Below, piece after piece: positions 40,549 through 51,182 of a DNA stretch of 64,000 bases. Each line of letters opens with the position of its first letter. Position 1 is the stretch's first letter. A program made the position numbers and the translations under genes. Origin of the DNA: Methylohalobius crimeensis 10Ki (GTDB taxonomy: Bacteria; Pseudomonadota; Gammaproteobacteria; Methylococcales; Methylothermaceae); assembly GCF_000421465.1 (NCBI RefSeq), contig NZ_ATXB01000001.1, positions 682,001-746,000 of the forward strand. The letters are read 5' to 3'. The notes beneath the pieces were generated by a model. The model saw nothing but the letters and a program-made list of their open reading frames with translations. It made no database searches and was not told where the DNA came from.

Positions 40549-42477
40549 ATGCCCACGATTACGCTTCCAGACGGGAAACAATTGGCTTTCGACCATCCGG
40601 TGACGGTGAAAGAAGTCGCCGAGGCCATCGGTCCGGGGTTGGCCAAGGCGGCGGTGGCCGGAAAGGTCGACGGTCGGCTGGTGGATTTGAGCTTTGCGAT
40701 CGAACGCGACGCCGGCGTTGAAATCATCACCCCCCGGGAGGAAGAAGGTCTGGAAGTGGTGCGTCATTCCAGCGCTCACTTATTGGCCCAGGCGGTCAAG
40801 GAGCTGTACCCGGAGGCCCAGGTGACCATCGGGCCGGTGGTGGAAGACGGCTTTTATTACGATTTCGCCTTTCAACGCCCCTTCACCCCCGAAGATCTGG
40901 AAAAGATCGAGCGGAAGATGCAAGCGCTGGCGAAGCAGGCGATGCCCGTCGAGCGGCGGGAAATGCCCCGGGAGGAGGCGATCGACTTCTTCCGCGAGCA
41001 GGGGGAGAAATACAAGGCGGAGATTATCGAAGCCATTCCCGAAGGCGAGGAGATTTCTCTCTACCGGCAGGGAGATTTCATCGACCTGTGCCGCGGGCCG
41101 CACGTGCCCGATACCGGCAAGCTCAAGGCGTTCAAACTGACCAAGGTGGCCGGGGCCTATTGGCGCGGGGATTCGCGCAATGAAATGCTGCAGCGCATTT
41201 ACGGTACCGCCTGGGCGGACAAAAAGCAGCTGAAGGATTACCTGCACCGCTTGGAAGAAGCGGAGAAACGCGATCATCGCCGCCTGGCCAAACAACTGGA
41301 CCTGTTCCATCTGCAGGAAGAAGCGCCCGGGATGGTGTTTTGGCACGACAAGGGATGGCGCATCTATCAAATCGTGGAACAGTCCATCCGGGAAAAATTG
41401 CGCCAACACGGCTACCAGGAGGTGAAAACCCCGATCGTGGTGGATCGGAGTTTGTGGGAGCGTTCCGGGCATTGGGACAAATTCGGCGACATGATTTTCA
41501 CCACCCATTCGGAAAATCGCGACTACGCCGTTAAACCGATGAATTGCCCCTGCCATGTGCAGATTTTCAATCAGGGGCTCAAAAGCTATCGCGATCTCCC
41601 TTTGCGGATGGCCGAATTCGGTTCCTGTCACCGTAACGAACCTTCCGGCACCCTGCATGGTCTGATGCGGGTGCGCGGCTTCGTTCAAGACGACGCTCAC
41701 ATTTTCTGCACCGAAGCTCAGATTCAAAGCGAAGTGTCGGCCTTCATCGATCTGCTGTTCGAGACTTATCGCGATTTCGGGTTCGACGAGGTGTTGGTTA
41801 AACTATCCACGCGCCCCGAAAATCGGGTCGGCAGTGACGGAATTTGGGACAAGGCCGAACATGCCTTGGAAGAGGCCCTCAACCGCAAGGAATTGGACTG
41901 GGAATTGCAGCCCGGCGAAGGGGCGTTTTACGGCCCGAAGATCGAGTTTGCCCTGAAGGACTGCTTGGGAAGAGTCTGGCAATTGGGAACCATTCAGGTG
42001 GATTTTTCCATGCCCGGCCGACTGGGGGCGAGCTATGTCGCCGAGGACGGCACGAAACAAACGCCGGTGATGTTGCACCGGGCGATTTTGGGGTCGTTGG
42101 AGCGTTTCATCGGCATCCTGATCGAACATTACGGCGGGCTGTTTCCTCTTTGGTTAGCGCCGGTTCAAGCGGTCATCCTCAATATCACCGATCATCAGGA
42201 AAATTATGCGCGGGAGGTGGAGAATTATCTCGCCGCCCAGGGACTTAGAGTGGAAACGGACTTGAGAAACGAGAAGATCGGCTATAAAATCCGCGAGCAT
42301 TCCATGCGCCGAGTGCCTTATCTGCTGATCGTCGGGGATCAGGAAATGGCGGGACGTCAAGTTGCGGTGCGCACTCAGCGGGGCACGGATTTGGGGGCCA
42401 AGTCTTTGGAAGCGTTATCGGCATGGTTGCAAGCACAGATTGCGGCAAAGCAGGCCGCCATCGGTTTGGACGAATAA
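40549..42477 (+). CDS. thrS: Threonyl-tRNA synthetase
   Basis: 642 residues. N-terminal TGS domain ([28 protein letters not shown]), editing domain with [11 protein letters not shown], class II catalytic core with zinc-ligand context [10 protein letters not shown] and [22 protein letters not shown], and an anticodon domain. The ATG at 40549 lacks a clear Shine-Dalgarno and follows a T-run of the leader hairpin, which suggests leader-based or autogenous control. First gene of thrS-infC-rpmI-rplT-pheST-ihfA. Confidence 0.97.
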   Translation: MPTITLPDGKQLAFDHPVTVKEVAEAIGPGLAKAAVAGKVDGRLVDLSFAIERDAGVEIITPREEEGLEVVRHSSAHLLAQAVKELYPEAQVTIGPVVEDGFYYDFAFQRPFTPEDLEKIERKMQALAKQAMPVERREMPREEAIDFFREQGEKYKAEIIEAIPEGEEISLYRQGDFIDLCRGPHVPDTGKLKAFKLTKVAGAYWRGDSRNEMLQRIYGTAWADKKQLKDYLHRLEEAEKRDHRRLAKQLDLFHLQEEAPGMVFWHDKGWRIYQIVEQSIREKLRQHGYQEVKTPIVVDRSLWERSGHWDKFGDMIFTTHSENRDYAVKPMNCPCHVQIFNQGLKSYRDLPLRMAEFGSCHRNEPSGTLHGLMRVRGFVQDDAHIFCTEAQIQSEVSAFIDLLFETYRDFGFDEVLVKLSTRPENRVGSDGIWDKAEHALEEALNRKELDWELQPGEGAFYGPKIEFALKDCLGRVWQLGTIQVDFSMPGRLGASYVAEDGTKQTPVMLHRAILGSLERFIGILIEHYGGLFPLWLAPVQAVILNITDHQENYAREVENYLAAQGLRVETDLRNEKIGYKIREHSMRRVPYLLIVGDQEMAGRQVAVRTQRGTDLGAKSLEALSAWLQAQIAAKQAAIGLDE

Positions 42478-42497
42478 GTATTTGAGGAGGTAGCAAC

Positions 42498-43016
42498 ATC
42501 GCTGCGAAAACAGACGTTCGTCGTAATGACGAGATCAGGGCGTCAAAAGTCAGGCTGATCGATGCGAATGGCGAACAAGTCGGCGTTATGCCCTTGGGGG
42601 AAGCCAAGCGCGCCGCCGAGGAGGCCGGCATGGACTTGGTGGAGATCGCTCCCCAGGCCGATCCGCCGGTCTGCCGAATCATGGACTACGGCAAGTTTCG
42701 CTTCGAGCAAAGCAAGAAGCTCCAGGCGGCTAAGAAGAAGCAGAAACAGATTCAAGTCAAGGAGGTCAAGTTTCGTCCTGGTACCGGTGAAGGCGATTAC
42801 CAAATTAAATTGCGCAACCTGATTCGATTCCTCGAAGACGGGGACAAGACGAAGGTGACGGTGCGTTTCCGGGGGCGGGAAATGGCCCACCGGGAATTGG
42901 GGATGGAACTGCTCGAACGGATCGAGCGGGAACTGGAGGACCATGCGGTCGTCGAGCAGCGCCCCAAGATGGAGGGGCGGCAAATGGTGATGGTGATGGC
43001 CCCCAAGAAAAAGTGA
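42498..43016 (+). CDS. infC: Translation initiation factor IF-3, AUC start codon
   Basis: 172 residues if initiated at ATC (42498-42500), which lies 7 bases after a perfect GAGGAGG site. In-frame sequence from there ([29 protein letters not shown]) is the classic IF-3 N-terminus, and no ATG, GTG or TTG would restore it; the first ATG (42588) would cut 30 residues. IF-3 proofreads start codons, and infC in E. coli starts with AUU so that IF-3 represses its own synthesis; AUC fits the same autoregulation. The C-terminal domain ([17 protein letters not shown]) is complete. Confidence 0.95.
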   Translation: MAAKTDVRRNDEIRASKVRLIDANGEQVGVMPLGEAKRAAEEAGMDLVEIAPQADPPVCRIMDYGKFRFEQSKKLQAAKKKQKQIQVKEVKFRPGTGEGDYQIKLRNLIRFLEDGDKTKVTVRFRGREMAHRELGMELLERIERELEDHAVVEQRPKMEGRQMVMVMAPKKK

Positions 43017-43040
43017 AAGTTACGATTTAAGGAGCAAACG

Positions 43041-43238
43041 ATGCCAAAATTGAAAACCAACCGGGGTGCGGCCAAACGGTTTACGCGCGCAGGTTCGGGC
43101 AAGTTCAAGCGGAACCACGCCAACCGGCGCCATATCTTGACCAAGAAAGCCACCAAAAGGAAGCGCCAACTGCGTAAAAGCGCTTATCTGAGCGCTGCCG
43201 ATGTGCGCGAAGCCAAGCAGCTTCTGCCGTACGCTTAA
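43041..43238 (+). CDS. rpmI: 50S ribosomal protein L35
   Basis: 65 residues, highly basic, beginning [13 protein letters not shown] and containing [15 protein letters not shown], the bL35 signature. It lies 24 bases after infC and before rplT, the standard order. GGAG precedes the ATG. Confidence 0.96.
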   Translation: MPKLKTNRGAAKRFTRAGSGKFKRNHANRRHILTKKATKRKRQLRKSAYLSAADVREAKQLLPYA

Positions 43239-43256
43239 TTCTGGAAAGAGGGTCCT

Positions 43257-44631
<1,375 letters not shown>

Positions 44632-44643
44632 ATTCCTACCCGA

Positions 44644-47040
44644 ATGCGCTTTAGCGAAGCATGGCTTAGAGAATACGTCGATCCCCCGGTCTCCACGGCT
44701 CGCTTGGTCGAGCAATTGACCATGGCGGGTCTGGAGGTCGACAGTGTGGACCCGGCAGCGCCGGATTTCTCCGGTTTGGTGGTGGCCCAAGTGGTTGCGC
44801 TGAGCTCCCACCCGAACGCGGACAAGCTCCGCGTATGCCAAGTGTCCACGGGAGCGGAAGAACCGCTCCAGATCGTGTGCGGGGCGCCCAATGTCTACGA
44901 GGGAATGAAAGCGCCCTTGGCAGTCATCGGCGCCCAGCTCCCCGGCGGATTCAAGATCAAAAAATCCAAACTGCGGGGGGTGGAGTCCTATGGCATGCTT
45001 TGTTCGGCCAGCGAACTGGGGCTGGCCGAGTCTTCCCAGGGGCTGTGGGAATTGCCGCCCGATGCGCCGGTGGGAGAGGATATCCGTTCGTACTTGCAGT
45101 TGGACGATACCGTCATCGATGTGGATCTGACGCCCAATCGCGCCGATTGCCTGAGCGTGGAGGGCGTGGCCCGCGAGGCGGCGCTGCTCAACCGAATCGA
45201 CTGGCGGCCGGTCGCGGCCGCTCCCGTGGCGCCCGCCTGCGACGATACCCTGCCGATTCGGGTCGAAGACGAAGCTCAGGCCGCTTGCCCTCGCTATTTG
45301 GGCCGATTGATTCGGGGAGTCGATGCCGGCGCGTCTACGCCCTTGTGGATGCAAGAGCGGCTCCGCCGAAGCGGTATCCGCAGCCTCGGCCCGCTGGTGG
45401 ATATCACCAATTACGTGCTTTTGGAGTTGGGACAGCCGCTCCACGCCTTCGATGCCGCTTGTCTCCGGGGCGGTATCCAGGTGCGCATGGGCCGTCCCGG
45501 TGAAAAGTTGGTCCTGCTGGGCGATCAGGAAATCGAATTGACCGCCGACAGCCTGGTGATTGCCGATGACGAACATCCTCTGGCCTTGGCCGGGGTCATG
45601 GGAGGACAGGATTCGGCGGTCGGCACTTCCACCCGAGATATCTTTTTGGAGTGCGCCTTTTTCGCGCCCGAGGCGATCATGGGCCGGGCACGGCGTTACG
45701 GCTTGCATACCGATTCATCCCACCGCTTCGAACGGGGGATCGATCCGGCTTTGCAAGCTCGAGCAATGGAGCGGGCGACGCGCTTGATACTCGAGATTGC
45801 CGGCGGTGAATCGGGGCCTGTGACGGAAGTGGCCTCGGCGGCCCATTTGTCCGAGCGCCCGTCGGTTCGGCTGCGCAGCCGACAAGTAGAGCGGTTGCTG
45901 GGGATGCGCCTGGAGGCCGATGAGATCGAGGACATTTTGCGGCGGGAAGGCTGCCAAGTGGAAAAATTATCCGCCGATGAATGGCGCGTTCAGCCGCCGA
46001 GTTTCCGCTTCGATCTCGCCATCGAGGCGGATCTGATCGAGGAATTGGCTCGGGTGTACGGCTATTCGCAATTACCCGTTCGAACCCCCGCCTTGCCCGA
46101 CCATGTGCAGCCGGCGCCCGAGGGCCGCTTATCCTTGGCCAGAATTCAGGATCTACTCGCCGATCACGGTTTTCGGGAAGCGATCACTTATAGTTTCGTG
46201 GATCGAAGCCTGCAAGATAAATTGGCGCCCGATCTGGAACCGGTCGCCGTGGCCAATCCCTTGTCTTCGGAAATGGGGGTGATGCGGACCACCTTGTGGA
46301 CCGGGCTATTGAACGCGGCGCTTTACAATCTCAACCGCCAGCAACCACGGGTCCGTCTGTTCGAGTCCGGGCTTCGATTCTATCTGGAATCGGGAAACAT
46401 TCGGCAGGAGAAACGACTTGCCGCACTGATGACCGGGCCGGTCGCTCCCGAGCAATGGTCGCAACCTGTCCGCTTGGTGGACTTTTACGATGCCAAAGCG
46501 GAAGTGGAGGCACTGCTGAGTTTGGCCGGTAGGGAAAATGACTTCCGTTTTTGTGCCGCCGAGCATCCGGCGCTTCACCCGGGGCAGACGGCTGCACTGG
46601 TAGAACGGCAAGGTGGACAGCATCGGGGGTGGTTGGGGATGCTCCATCCCGCCTTGGCGGAGGCATTGGGCTTCGATCAGAGCGTGTTTCTGTTCGAACT
46701 GGACGGGGTGGTGTTGGAGGAAAAAAACGTTCCCACCTTCCAGCCGCTCTCCAAATATCCTTCCGTCCGCCGAGATCTGGCCTTGGTCGTGCCCGAACGC
46801 ATCGTTGCCCAGGATTTGATCGATTCGGTTTCCGAGGTTGTCTCAGGGCTTCGGGTAGAGGTGCTTTTATTCGATGTCTATCGAGGTAAAGGGCTTGCCG
46901 AGGGGGAAAAGAGTCTGGCATTGGGGCTGGTTCTTCAGGATCCCCAAAAAACCCTGACCGATGCGGATATCGAGCAGGCCGTAGCGCAAATTCTGCAACA
47001 GTTGGCGGACAAGTTCCAGGCTAGGTTGAGGGGGGAGTGA
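44644..47040 (+). CDS. pheT: Phenylalanyl-tRNA synthetase beta subunit
   Basis: 798 residues: N-terminal [18 protein letters not shown]-fold tRNA-binding domain ([22 protein letters not shown]), B3/4 editing domain, B5 domains, the catalytic-like module and the C-terminal ferredoxin-fold anticodon domain ([20 protein letters not shown]). Length is normal. Stop overlaps the ihfA ATG (TGATG). Confidence 0.97.
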   Translation: MRFSEAWLREYVDPPVSTARLVEQLTMAGLEVDSVDPAAPDFSGLVVAQVVALSSHPNADKLRVCQVSTGAEEPLQIVCGAPNVYEGMKAPLAVIGAQLPGGFKIKKSKLRGVESYGMLCSASELGLAESSQGLWELPPDAPVGEDIRSYLQLDDTVIDVDLTPNRADCLSVEGVAREAALLNRIDWRPVAAAPVAPACDDTLPIRVEDEAQAACPRYLGRLIRGVDAGASTPLWMQERLRRSGIRSLGPLVDITNYVLLELGQPLHAFDAACLRGGIQVRMGRPGEKLVLLGDQEIELTADSLVIADDEHPLALAGVMGGQDSAVGTSTRDIFLECAFFAPEAIMGRARRYGLHTDSSHRFERGIDPALQARAMERATRLILEIAGGESGPVTEVASAAHLSERPSVRLRSRQVERLLGMRLEADEIEDILRREGCQVEKLSADEWRVQPPSFRFDLAIEADLIEELARVYGYSQLPVRTPALPDHVQPAPEGRLSLARIQDLLADHGFREAITYSFVDRSLQDKLAPDLEPVAVANPLSSEMGVMRTTLWTGLLNAALYNLNRQQPRVRLFESGLRFYLESGNIRQEKRLAALMTGPVAPEQWSQPVRLVDFYDAKAEVEALLSLAGRENDFRFCAAEHPALHPGQTAALVERQGGQHRGWLGMLHPALAEALGFDQSVFLFELDGVVLEEKNVPTFQPLSKYPSVRRDLALVVPERIVAQDLIDSVSEVVSGLRVEVLLFDVYRGKGLAEGEKSLALGLVLQDPQKTLTDADIEQAVAQILQQLADKFQARLRGE

Positions 47041-47366
47041 TGACACTGACCAAGGCCGACATCGTGGAAAGATTATTCGAGGATATCGGCTTGAATCGAA
47101 AGGATGCCAAGGAGTTGGTGGATCTGTTTTTCGAAGATATCAAGCATGCTTTGGAGGAAGGAAAAGCGGTCAAATTATCCGGATTCGGCAGCTTCGATTT
47201 GCGCGACAAGAGCGAACGTCCGGGACGCAACCCCAAAACCGGGGAAGAAATTCCGGTGACCGCGCGCCGGGTGGTGACCTTCAAGGCGGGACAAAAGCTC
47301 AAGGGTCGGATCGAGGCTTATTCCAATCAGGTATCGGATGAAAATCCGCCTGTAGAATCGGAGTGA
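47040..47366 (+). CDS. ihfA: Integration host factor alpha subunit
   Basis: 108 residues of the HU/IHF family: [34 protein letters not shown] and the DNA-bending arm [32 protein letters not shown] bends DNA, aids site-specific recombination and transcription. The ATG at 47040 overlaps the pheT stop by one base; a GTG one codon upstream is an alternative. IHF is often needed by tRNA-targeting integrases such as the one just downstream. Confidence 0.95.
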   Translation: MTLTKADIVERLFEDIGLNRKDAKELVDLFFEDIKHALEEGKAVKLSGFGSFDLRDKSERPGRNPKTGEEIPVTARRVVTFKAGQKLKGRIEAYSNQVSDENPPVESE

Positions 47367-47374
47367 TTTTATAG

Positions 47375-47380
47375 TATAAT
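47375..47380 (+). promoter_or_regulatory. Candidate -10 box of tRNA-Pro
   Basis: A perfect TATAAT lies 12 bases before the mature tRNA-Pro. No good -35 is visible at 16-18 bases upstream. Confidence 0.4.
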
Positions 47381-47392
47381 AAGCAGATTATC

Positions 47393-47469
47393 CGGGGCGT
47401 AGCGCAGTTTGGTAGCGCACCACAATGGGGTTGTGGGGGTCGCAGGTTCAAATCCTGCCGTCCCGACCA
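47393..47469 (+). tRNA. tRNA-Pro (anticodon GGG)
   Basis: 77 bases with encoded CCA. Acceptor CGGGGCG pairs with CGTCCCG (one G-U); the D arm contains GCGCAGTTTGGTAGCGC; stem CCACA/TGTGG with loop ATGGGGT gives GGG; T arm GCAGGTTCAAATCCTGC. It is the likely insertion target of the element that follows. Confidence 0.96.
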
Positions 47470-47504
47470 AATAGACTTCTCATGAAATTTCAGAACGTCT
47501 CATA

Positions 47505-47528
47505 GCCCGCATTCCAGCGGGCTTTTTT
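47505..47528 (+). terminator. Intrinsic terminator after tRNA-Pro
   Basis: GCCCGC (47505-47510) and GCGGGC (47517-47522) form a 6-bp GC stem with a 6-base loop, followed by six T residues. Confidence 0.85.
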
Positions 47529-47580
47529 GTGGTAGTCTTATTCTCATGACGTTTCACTACGACCCACACTTGCCCCCACA

Positions 47581-47604
47581 AAAGTGGGGCAGATTTGGGG
47601 GCAT
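47581..47604. repeat. Left G-rich direct repeat (probable integrase arm site)
   Basis: 24 bases with blocks AAAGTGGGGCA and TTGGGGGCAT. The same 24 bases with two mismatches occur at 58024-58047. Further GGGGTA and GTGGGGCATA copies follow immediately. It sits 68 bases upstream of the integrase gene. Confidence 0.7.
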
Positions 47605-47671
47605 ATTGGGGTAAGGGTGGGGCATACTGTTTTGAGGAATCGAATCGGTAACCATTCGCGAGAGGCTACCC

Positions 47672-48901
47672 ATGGCACTGACCGTTGCCGAGATCAAAAA
47701 CGCCAAACCAAGGGACAAGTCCTATAAGGTATACGATGAAAAGGGGTTGTATCTGGAGGTTTTACCCAGCGACAGTAAGAAATGGCGGTTTCGTTACCGG
47801 AGGCCTGGTACCGGCAAGGAAAACCGCTTGTCCCTGGGATCGTGGCCCGATGTTTCCCTGAAGGAGGCCCGGCAGAAACGAGACGAGGCGCGAAAGCTGC
47901 TGGATGCCGGCATCGATCCTAGCCAAGCCCGCCAGATGGAAAAGCAGAAACAAGCAGCATTGGCCGCCAACAGCTTCGAAGCCGTGGCCCGCGACTGGAA
48001 AGAACGCCATCTGGACAACAAGAGCGAATCCCACCGAAAGCGTACCTGGGGCATGTTGGATCGATGCGTTTTCCCCTATATCGGCCGCCGGCCACTCACC
48101 GACATCAGCGCCCCCGACATCCTGGCGGTGGCGCGCATCCATGAAAAGCGTGGCGCTCTGGAAACCGCCCATCGCTGCATTCAAGTAATCGGCCAGGTAT
48201 TCCGGTACGGTATGGCGGTCGGGGTGGTGTTCGCCGATCCCACGCCAGCCTTGAAGGGGGCATTGCCGCCGGTCAAGACCCGCCACATGGCCGCGCCGAC
48301 CGATCCGGTCAGGGTGGGGGATCTGTTGCGCGTGATAGACGCTTTCAGCGGTAGCCCGGTGGTTAGCGTGGCCATCCGCTTGCTGCCTTTGGTGTTCGTC
48401 CGTCCGGGCGAGCTGCGTACCATGAAATGGGAGGACCTGGACATGGAAGCAGCCGAATGGCGTTACACCACCAGCAAGACCGGAACCGAACACCTGGTTC
48501 CCCTGTCCGGCCAGGCTGTGGAGCTGATCGAGGAAATACGCCCACTGACCGGCCACTTGGTCGGCGGGTGGGTGTTCCCCGGCGGCCGTTCTCCCCTCAA
48601 GCCCTTGTCCGAGGCCGCCATCAACGCCGCCTATAAGCGTCTTGGGATCGATACCAGGAACGAACTTACCGGCCACGGTTGGCGCGCCACCGCCCGCACG
48701 TTGTTACATGAACAACTGGGTTATCGGCCGGAAGTGATCGAACACCAGCTGGCCCACGCCGTTCCCGATACCCTGGGGCGCGCCTACAATCGCACCCGCT
48801 TCCTGGAACAGCGCCGGGAGATGTTGCAGGCTTGGGCCGATTATTTGGACGGCCTGAGGGCTGGGGGCAATGTGGTGCCGATCCGGCAGGTAAAGGCATG
48901 A
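47672..48901 (+). CDS. int: P4-type tyrosine recombinase/integrase
   Basis: 409 residues. N-terminal DUF4102 domain (LTVAEIKNAKPRDKSYKVYDEKGLYLEVLPSDSKKWRF), a core-binding SAM-like domain (about 100-200), and the catalytic domain with Arg in FVRPGELRTMKWEDLD, HGWRATART (HxxR) and the nucleophile probably Tyr372 in GRAYNR. It catalyses integration and excision. It lies next to tRNA-Pro, as usual for the family. Its stop overlaps the hicA start (ATGA), an unusual coupling. Confidence 0.95.
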   Translation: MALTVAEIKNAKPRDKSYKVYDEKGLYLEVLPSDSKKWRFRYRRPGTGKENRLSLGSWPDVSLKEARQKRDEARKLLDAGIDPSQARQMEKQKQAALAANSFEAVARDWKERHLDNKSESHRKRTWGMLDRCVFPYIGRRPLTDISAPDILAVARIHEKRGALETAHRCIQVIGQVFRYGMAVGVVFADPTPALKGALPPVKTRHMAAPTDPVRVGDLLRVIDAFSGSPVVSVAIRLLPLVFVRPGELRTMKWEDLDMEAAEWRYTTSKTGTEHLVPLSGQAVELIEEIRPLTGHLVGGWVFPGGRSPLKPLSEAAINAAYKRLGIDTRNELTGHGWRATARTLLHEQLGYRPEVIEHQLAHAVPDTLGRAYNRTRFLEQRREMLQAWADYLDGLRAGGNVVPIRQVKA

Positions 48902-49143
48902 CCCGTAGGGAAAAGCTGATGGCGGCTATCCGTCGCAATCCCAGGGCGGTGCGCTTCGAGGATGCTTGCAAGGTGGCTGAAATGCTGGGCTTTGCCCGCA
49001 AGGGTGGACGCGGTTCCCATTGTACCTATGGCCGCCCGGATGAGTCGGTGCTGCTCAACTTCCAAAATCGCAACGGACACATTGCCCCATACCAGGCCAA
49101 GCAGTTGATCGAGATGATGGAGAAGTACGGCAATGAAACATAA
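48898..49143 (+). CDS. hicA: HicA-family mRNA interferase toxin
   Basis: 81 residues. dsRBD-like HicA fold with the catalytic His context KGGRGSHCTYGRP and the usual C-terminal HIAPYQAKQLIEMM. HicA degrades mRNA. The ATG overlaps the integrase TGA; an upstream in-frame extension has no ribosome site. It overlaps hicB by 11 bases. Confidence 0.85.
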   Translation: MTRREKLMAAIRRNPRAVRFEDACKVAEMLGFARKGGRGSHCTYGRPDESVLLNFQNRNGHIAPYQAKQLIEMMEKYGNET

Positions 49144-49348
49144 GTACCTGATCGAAGTATTCTGGTCCGAGGAGGATGGCGGTTATATCGCAGTTGCCCC
49201 GGATTTGCCCGGGTGCTCAGCTTTCGGCGACACTCCCACCGAGGCAATGCGGGAAATGGAGGACGCTATTGAATCCTGGTTGGAAGCCTGCCGGAACATG
49301 GGGCGCACCGTCCCCAAGCCCAAAGCCCAACCCCAGAAAGCAGCTTAA
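49133..49348 (+). CDS. hicB: HicB-family antitoxin
   Basis: 71 residues with the partial RNase H-like HicB fold: YLIEVFWSEEDGGYIAVAPDLPGCSAFGDTPTEAMREMEDAIESWLEACRNMG. It lacks the extra DNA-binding C-terminus seen in longer HicB proteins. Paired with HicA as a toxin-antitoxin module that may stabilise the element. Confidence 0.85.
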   Translation: MKHKYLIEVFWSEEDGGYIAVAPDLPGCSAFGDTPTEAMREMEDAIESWLEACRNMGRTVPKPKAQPQKAA

Positions 49349-49447
49349 CTGAGTTCCGCCGGCGCTAGGGTAGCTCCCGAAAAGCTGGGCCACCTCACCC
49401 GGCCTGCACCGGCGCCCCATCGTTGAGGTATGCGTCGAGGTGCGCGA

Positions 49448-50248
49448 GTGGAAAAGAAGAAGCCGTTTATCGATTGGTATTTGTCGTCTCTGGTTACATT
49501 GCCCGATCAAATTGAATTTTGTAACCGTCTGATAAAACCGGGCGACGATCAAAAGAAGATTTCTGAATGGGTAAGAGGTGGAGCGGGGCATGGTGGGAAG
49601 AGGGTCGCCGATTTTTGTAATTATATCTTTGAGCCTCCAGAAAACGTAGCTCCTTGCGAAGAATCGGAAGCCAATCTGGTATTCCTATTGCATTGTGTCG
49701 CAACATTCCAAGATCTAACCGACTGGGACAGAACGCCATCAGAAGAACGTCTGATACATGCCAATGACGTGGCTGCAAAGGCCAGGGAATTGGCCGATTT
49801 ATTGGAAAAATCCCTGGTACCGCATTGGCCATCGGCGACCGATCTATTCGACGAAGAATCGGCGGCCAATATCCTAAGAGTGATTCCGGAAGCGATGCAG
49901 TTTTTGGATGAACATCAAGAAATGAGTGCCGATCTATTCTTGAGCTTCCTGTCATTTCTCAGACCCCAGAAATTGCCCCCCATCCTTCGCCGGCTGGCCA
50001 ACTACGCCGACGAAAAAGCTGACGAGCCAAAACGTGAACCCCGCCCTAACACTGGGCGAGCTAATGCCCGGTGCGTGAATTTACGCGCCTTTGGGCGCCA
50101 CTTGGCAGGGCGTCTCAAGCCTTTCTATGGCACCGTTCCCAGTGCCGTTATTGCCGCCTGCGTGAATATTAAATATCCCGACATCAATCCCGATACCGAT
50201 CAAGCCGTAACGGCAGAAACGGTAAGGGGTTGGCTCAGAAAAAGGTAA
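49448..50248 (+). CDS. Hypothetical cargo protein of unknown family
   Basis: 266 residues from the GTG at 49448, chosen because GAGG lies 7 bases upstream; an ATG six codons earlier (49430) has its GAGG too close. I do not recognise it. It is mostly helical; a middle part is acidic and rich in Leu/Glu (EERLIHANDVAAKARELADLLEKSL), a basic stretch follows (about 195-215), and the end (TDQAVTAETVRGWLRKR) could be a helix-turn-helix. There are no membrane segments or signal peptide. Base composition is visibly more AT-rich than its neighbours. It sits in the cargo slot next to int/hicAB where P4-like islands often carry defence genes, but nothing proves that role. Confidence 0.65.
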   Translation: MEKKKPFIDWYLSSLVTLPDQIEFCNRLIKPGDDQKKISEWVRGGAGHGGKRVADFCNYIFEPPENVAPCEESEANLVFLLHCVATFQDLTDWDRTPSEERLIHANDVAAKARELADLLEKSLVPHWPSATDLFDEESAANILRVIPEAMQFLDEHQEMSADLFLSFLSFLRPQKLPPILRRLANYADEKADEPKREPRPNTGRANARCVNLRAFGRHLAGRLKPFYGTVPSAVIAACVNIKYPDINPDTDQAVTAETVRGWLRKR

Positions 50249-50355
50249 TCAACCGGGCTGTTCTCCCCTTCTGAGAAGGCAGAACGCCCACCGACAACAT
50301 TATTCCCGCTGTTTATCATGACTGCCTGTGTCCACCTTTACAGGATCAAGGCAGC

Positions 50356-50571
50356 ATGACTACGACCCACAGCAGCGCAATCTTCCGCCCCAAAGATGCC
50401 GCCGCCTTTTTGGGGGTGGCGCTATCCACCGTTTACCGCTGGGAGCGTGATCTTCAGGGATTCCCGAGGCGTGTCAAACTGGGGCCGCGTGTCTCCGGTT
50501 GGCGTCTCTCGGACTTGGAGGCATGGCTTGACAAACAGGCCGCCACCCAAAGGATGGAAGGGGCAGCGTAA
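50356..50571 (+). CDS. AlpA-family regulator/excisionase (P4 Vis-like)
   Basis: 71 residues: IFRPKDAAAFLGVALSTVYRWERDLQGFPRRVKLGPRVSGWRLSDLEAWLDKQ, the MerR-like winged HTH of the AlpA family. In P4, Vis is such a protein and acts as excisionase and regulator. The stop overlaps the next ATG (TAATG). Confidence 0.9.
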   Translation: MTTTHSSAIFRPKDAAAFLGVALSTVYRWERDLQGFPRRVKLGPRVSGWRLSDLEAWLDKQAATQRMEGAA

Positions 50572-50936
50572 TGGCAAGGAAGCGAATATTCGACAGTATT
50601 CCCGATGAAGTCTTGACGGAGCTGGATGAACGCATCTTAAGCAAGCAATACAGCGATCTTGAGTTGTGTGACTGGCTGAACAACCAGGGCTTCAAGGTTT
50701 CAAAGAACACCGTAAACCGGTACTGCCTTGATCTTCGATCCGGATTTCGGAATCTGTTGCCTGATTTCCCCGACCCTAACCGAGTCACGGCCCCGGAGTA
50801 CATTCGAAAACTCCAGCGTTTTGGCGCCCTGCTTATCCACCGGCGTGCCATCGATGCCGAAATCAAGCACCTGGAAGAAGAGCTGATAGCCGCCTGGCCT
50901 GGTCATGAACCCCAGGGAAAGGGGGGGGGGCGGTGA
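50571..50936 (+). CDS. DUF3486-like (phage Mu gp27-like) small protein
   Basis: 121 residues beginning ARKRIFDSIPDEVLTELDERILSKQYSDLELCDWLNNQGFKVSKNTVNRYCLDL. The pattern of a short basic start, then a predicted helix-turn-helix with ending NTVNRY, resembles the N-terminal part of DUF3486 (Mu gp27) proteins. Role unknown; a DNA-binding one is suggested. It overlaps the AlpA gene by one base. The resemblance is by eye only. Confidence 0.55.
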   Translation: MARKRIFDSIPDEVLTELDERILSKQYSDLELCDWLNNQGFKVSKNTVNRYCLDLRSGFRNLLPDFPDPNRVTAPEYIRKLQRFGALLIHRRAIDAEIKHLEEELIAAWPGHEPQGKGGGR

Positions 50937-50955
50937 CCAAATGAACCACCGTACG

Positions 50956-50985
50956 TTGACACAAGAACCGGGGCGGGGGTATGCT
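50956..50985 (+). promoter_or_regulatory. Strong sigma-70 promoter of the element's replication operon
   Basis: TTGACA (50956-50961, perfect) and TATGCT (50980-50985) with an 18-base spacer. Transcription would begin near 50991, right at repeat 1. It resembles the P4 PLE position: upstream of the RNA immunity region and the alpha operon. Confidence 0.7.
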
Positions 50986-50994
50986 GAAAGGACT

Positions 50995-51016
50995 CTCAAA
51001 ATCAGTGGCGGCCACC
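50995..51016 (+). repeat. Leader repeat 1 (seqA-like)
   Basis: 22 bases with core CTCAAAATCAGTGG, 20 of 22 identical to 51183-51204. It lies at the predicted 5' end of the transcript, directly before the terminator. Confidence 0.8.
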
Positions 51017-51038
51017 CCGCCCCGTCAGGCGGTTTTTT
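51017..51038 (+). terminator. Intrinsic terminator in the leader
   Basis: CCGCC (51017-51021) and GGCGG (51028-51032) with a 6-base loop and six T residues. It is inside the leader about 45 bases from the predicted start, so it can act as attenuator. CCCCGCCCCG at 51015-51024 can alternatively pair with CGGGGCGGGG at 50969-50978 in read-through RNA. Confidence 0.75.
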
Positions 51039-51182
51039 GTTGCCTACCGGAAATTTTACCGGCCAGTTTTTACGGTCGGGTCGACAGCCAGGAATACAAG
51101 ACCGTTCCGACGGGAATAATGGCGGCGGTTCCACTGAACCGAGAGTGAGACCCGGCCACCCTACTGGTGGCCATCCTGAAAA

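Noticed and set aside
47479-47562. Short direct repeats with CTCATGA and TTTCA after tRNA-Pro as att cores
   Set aside because: Both copies are at the left end only, with no copy at the right end.
50969-51024. Antiterminator pairing CGGGGCGGGG with CCCCGCCCCG
   Set aside because: The 5' arm lies in the promoter spacer, so RNA from this promoter would not contain it; only read-through RNA could form it. Not reported as a separate switch.
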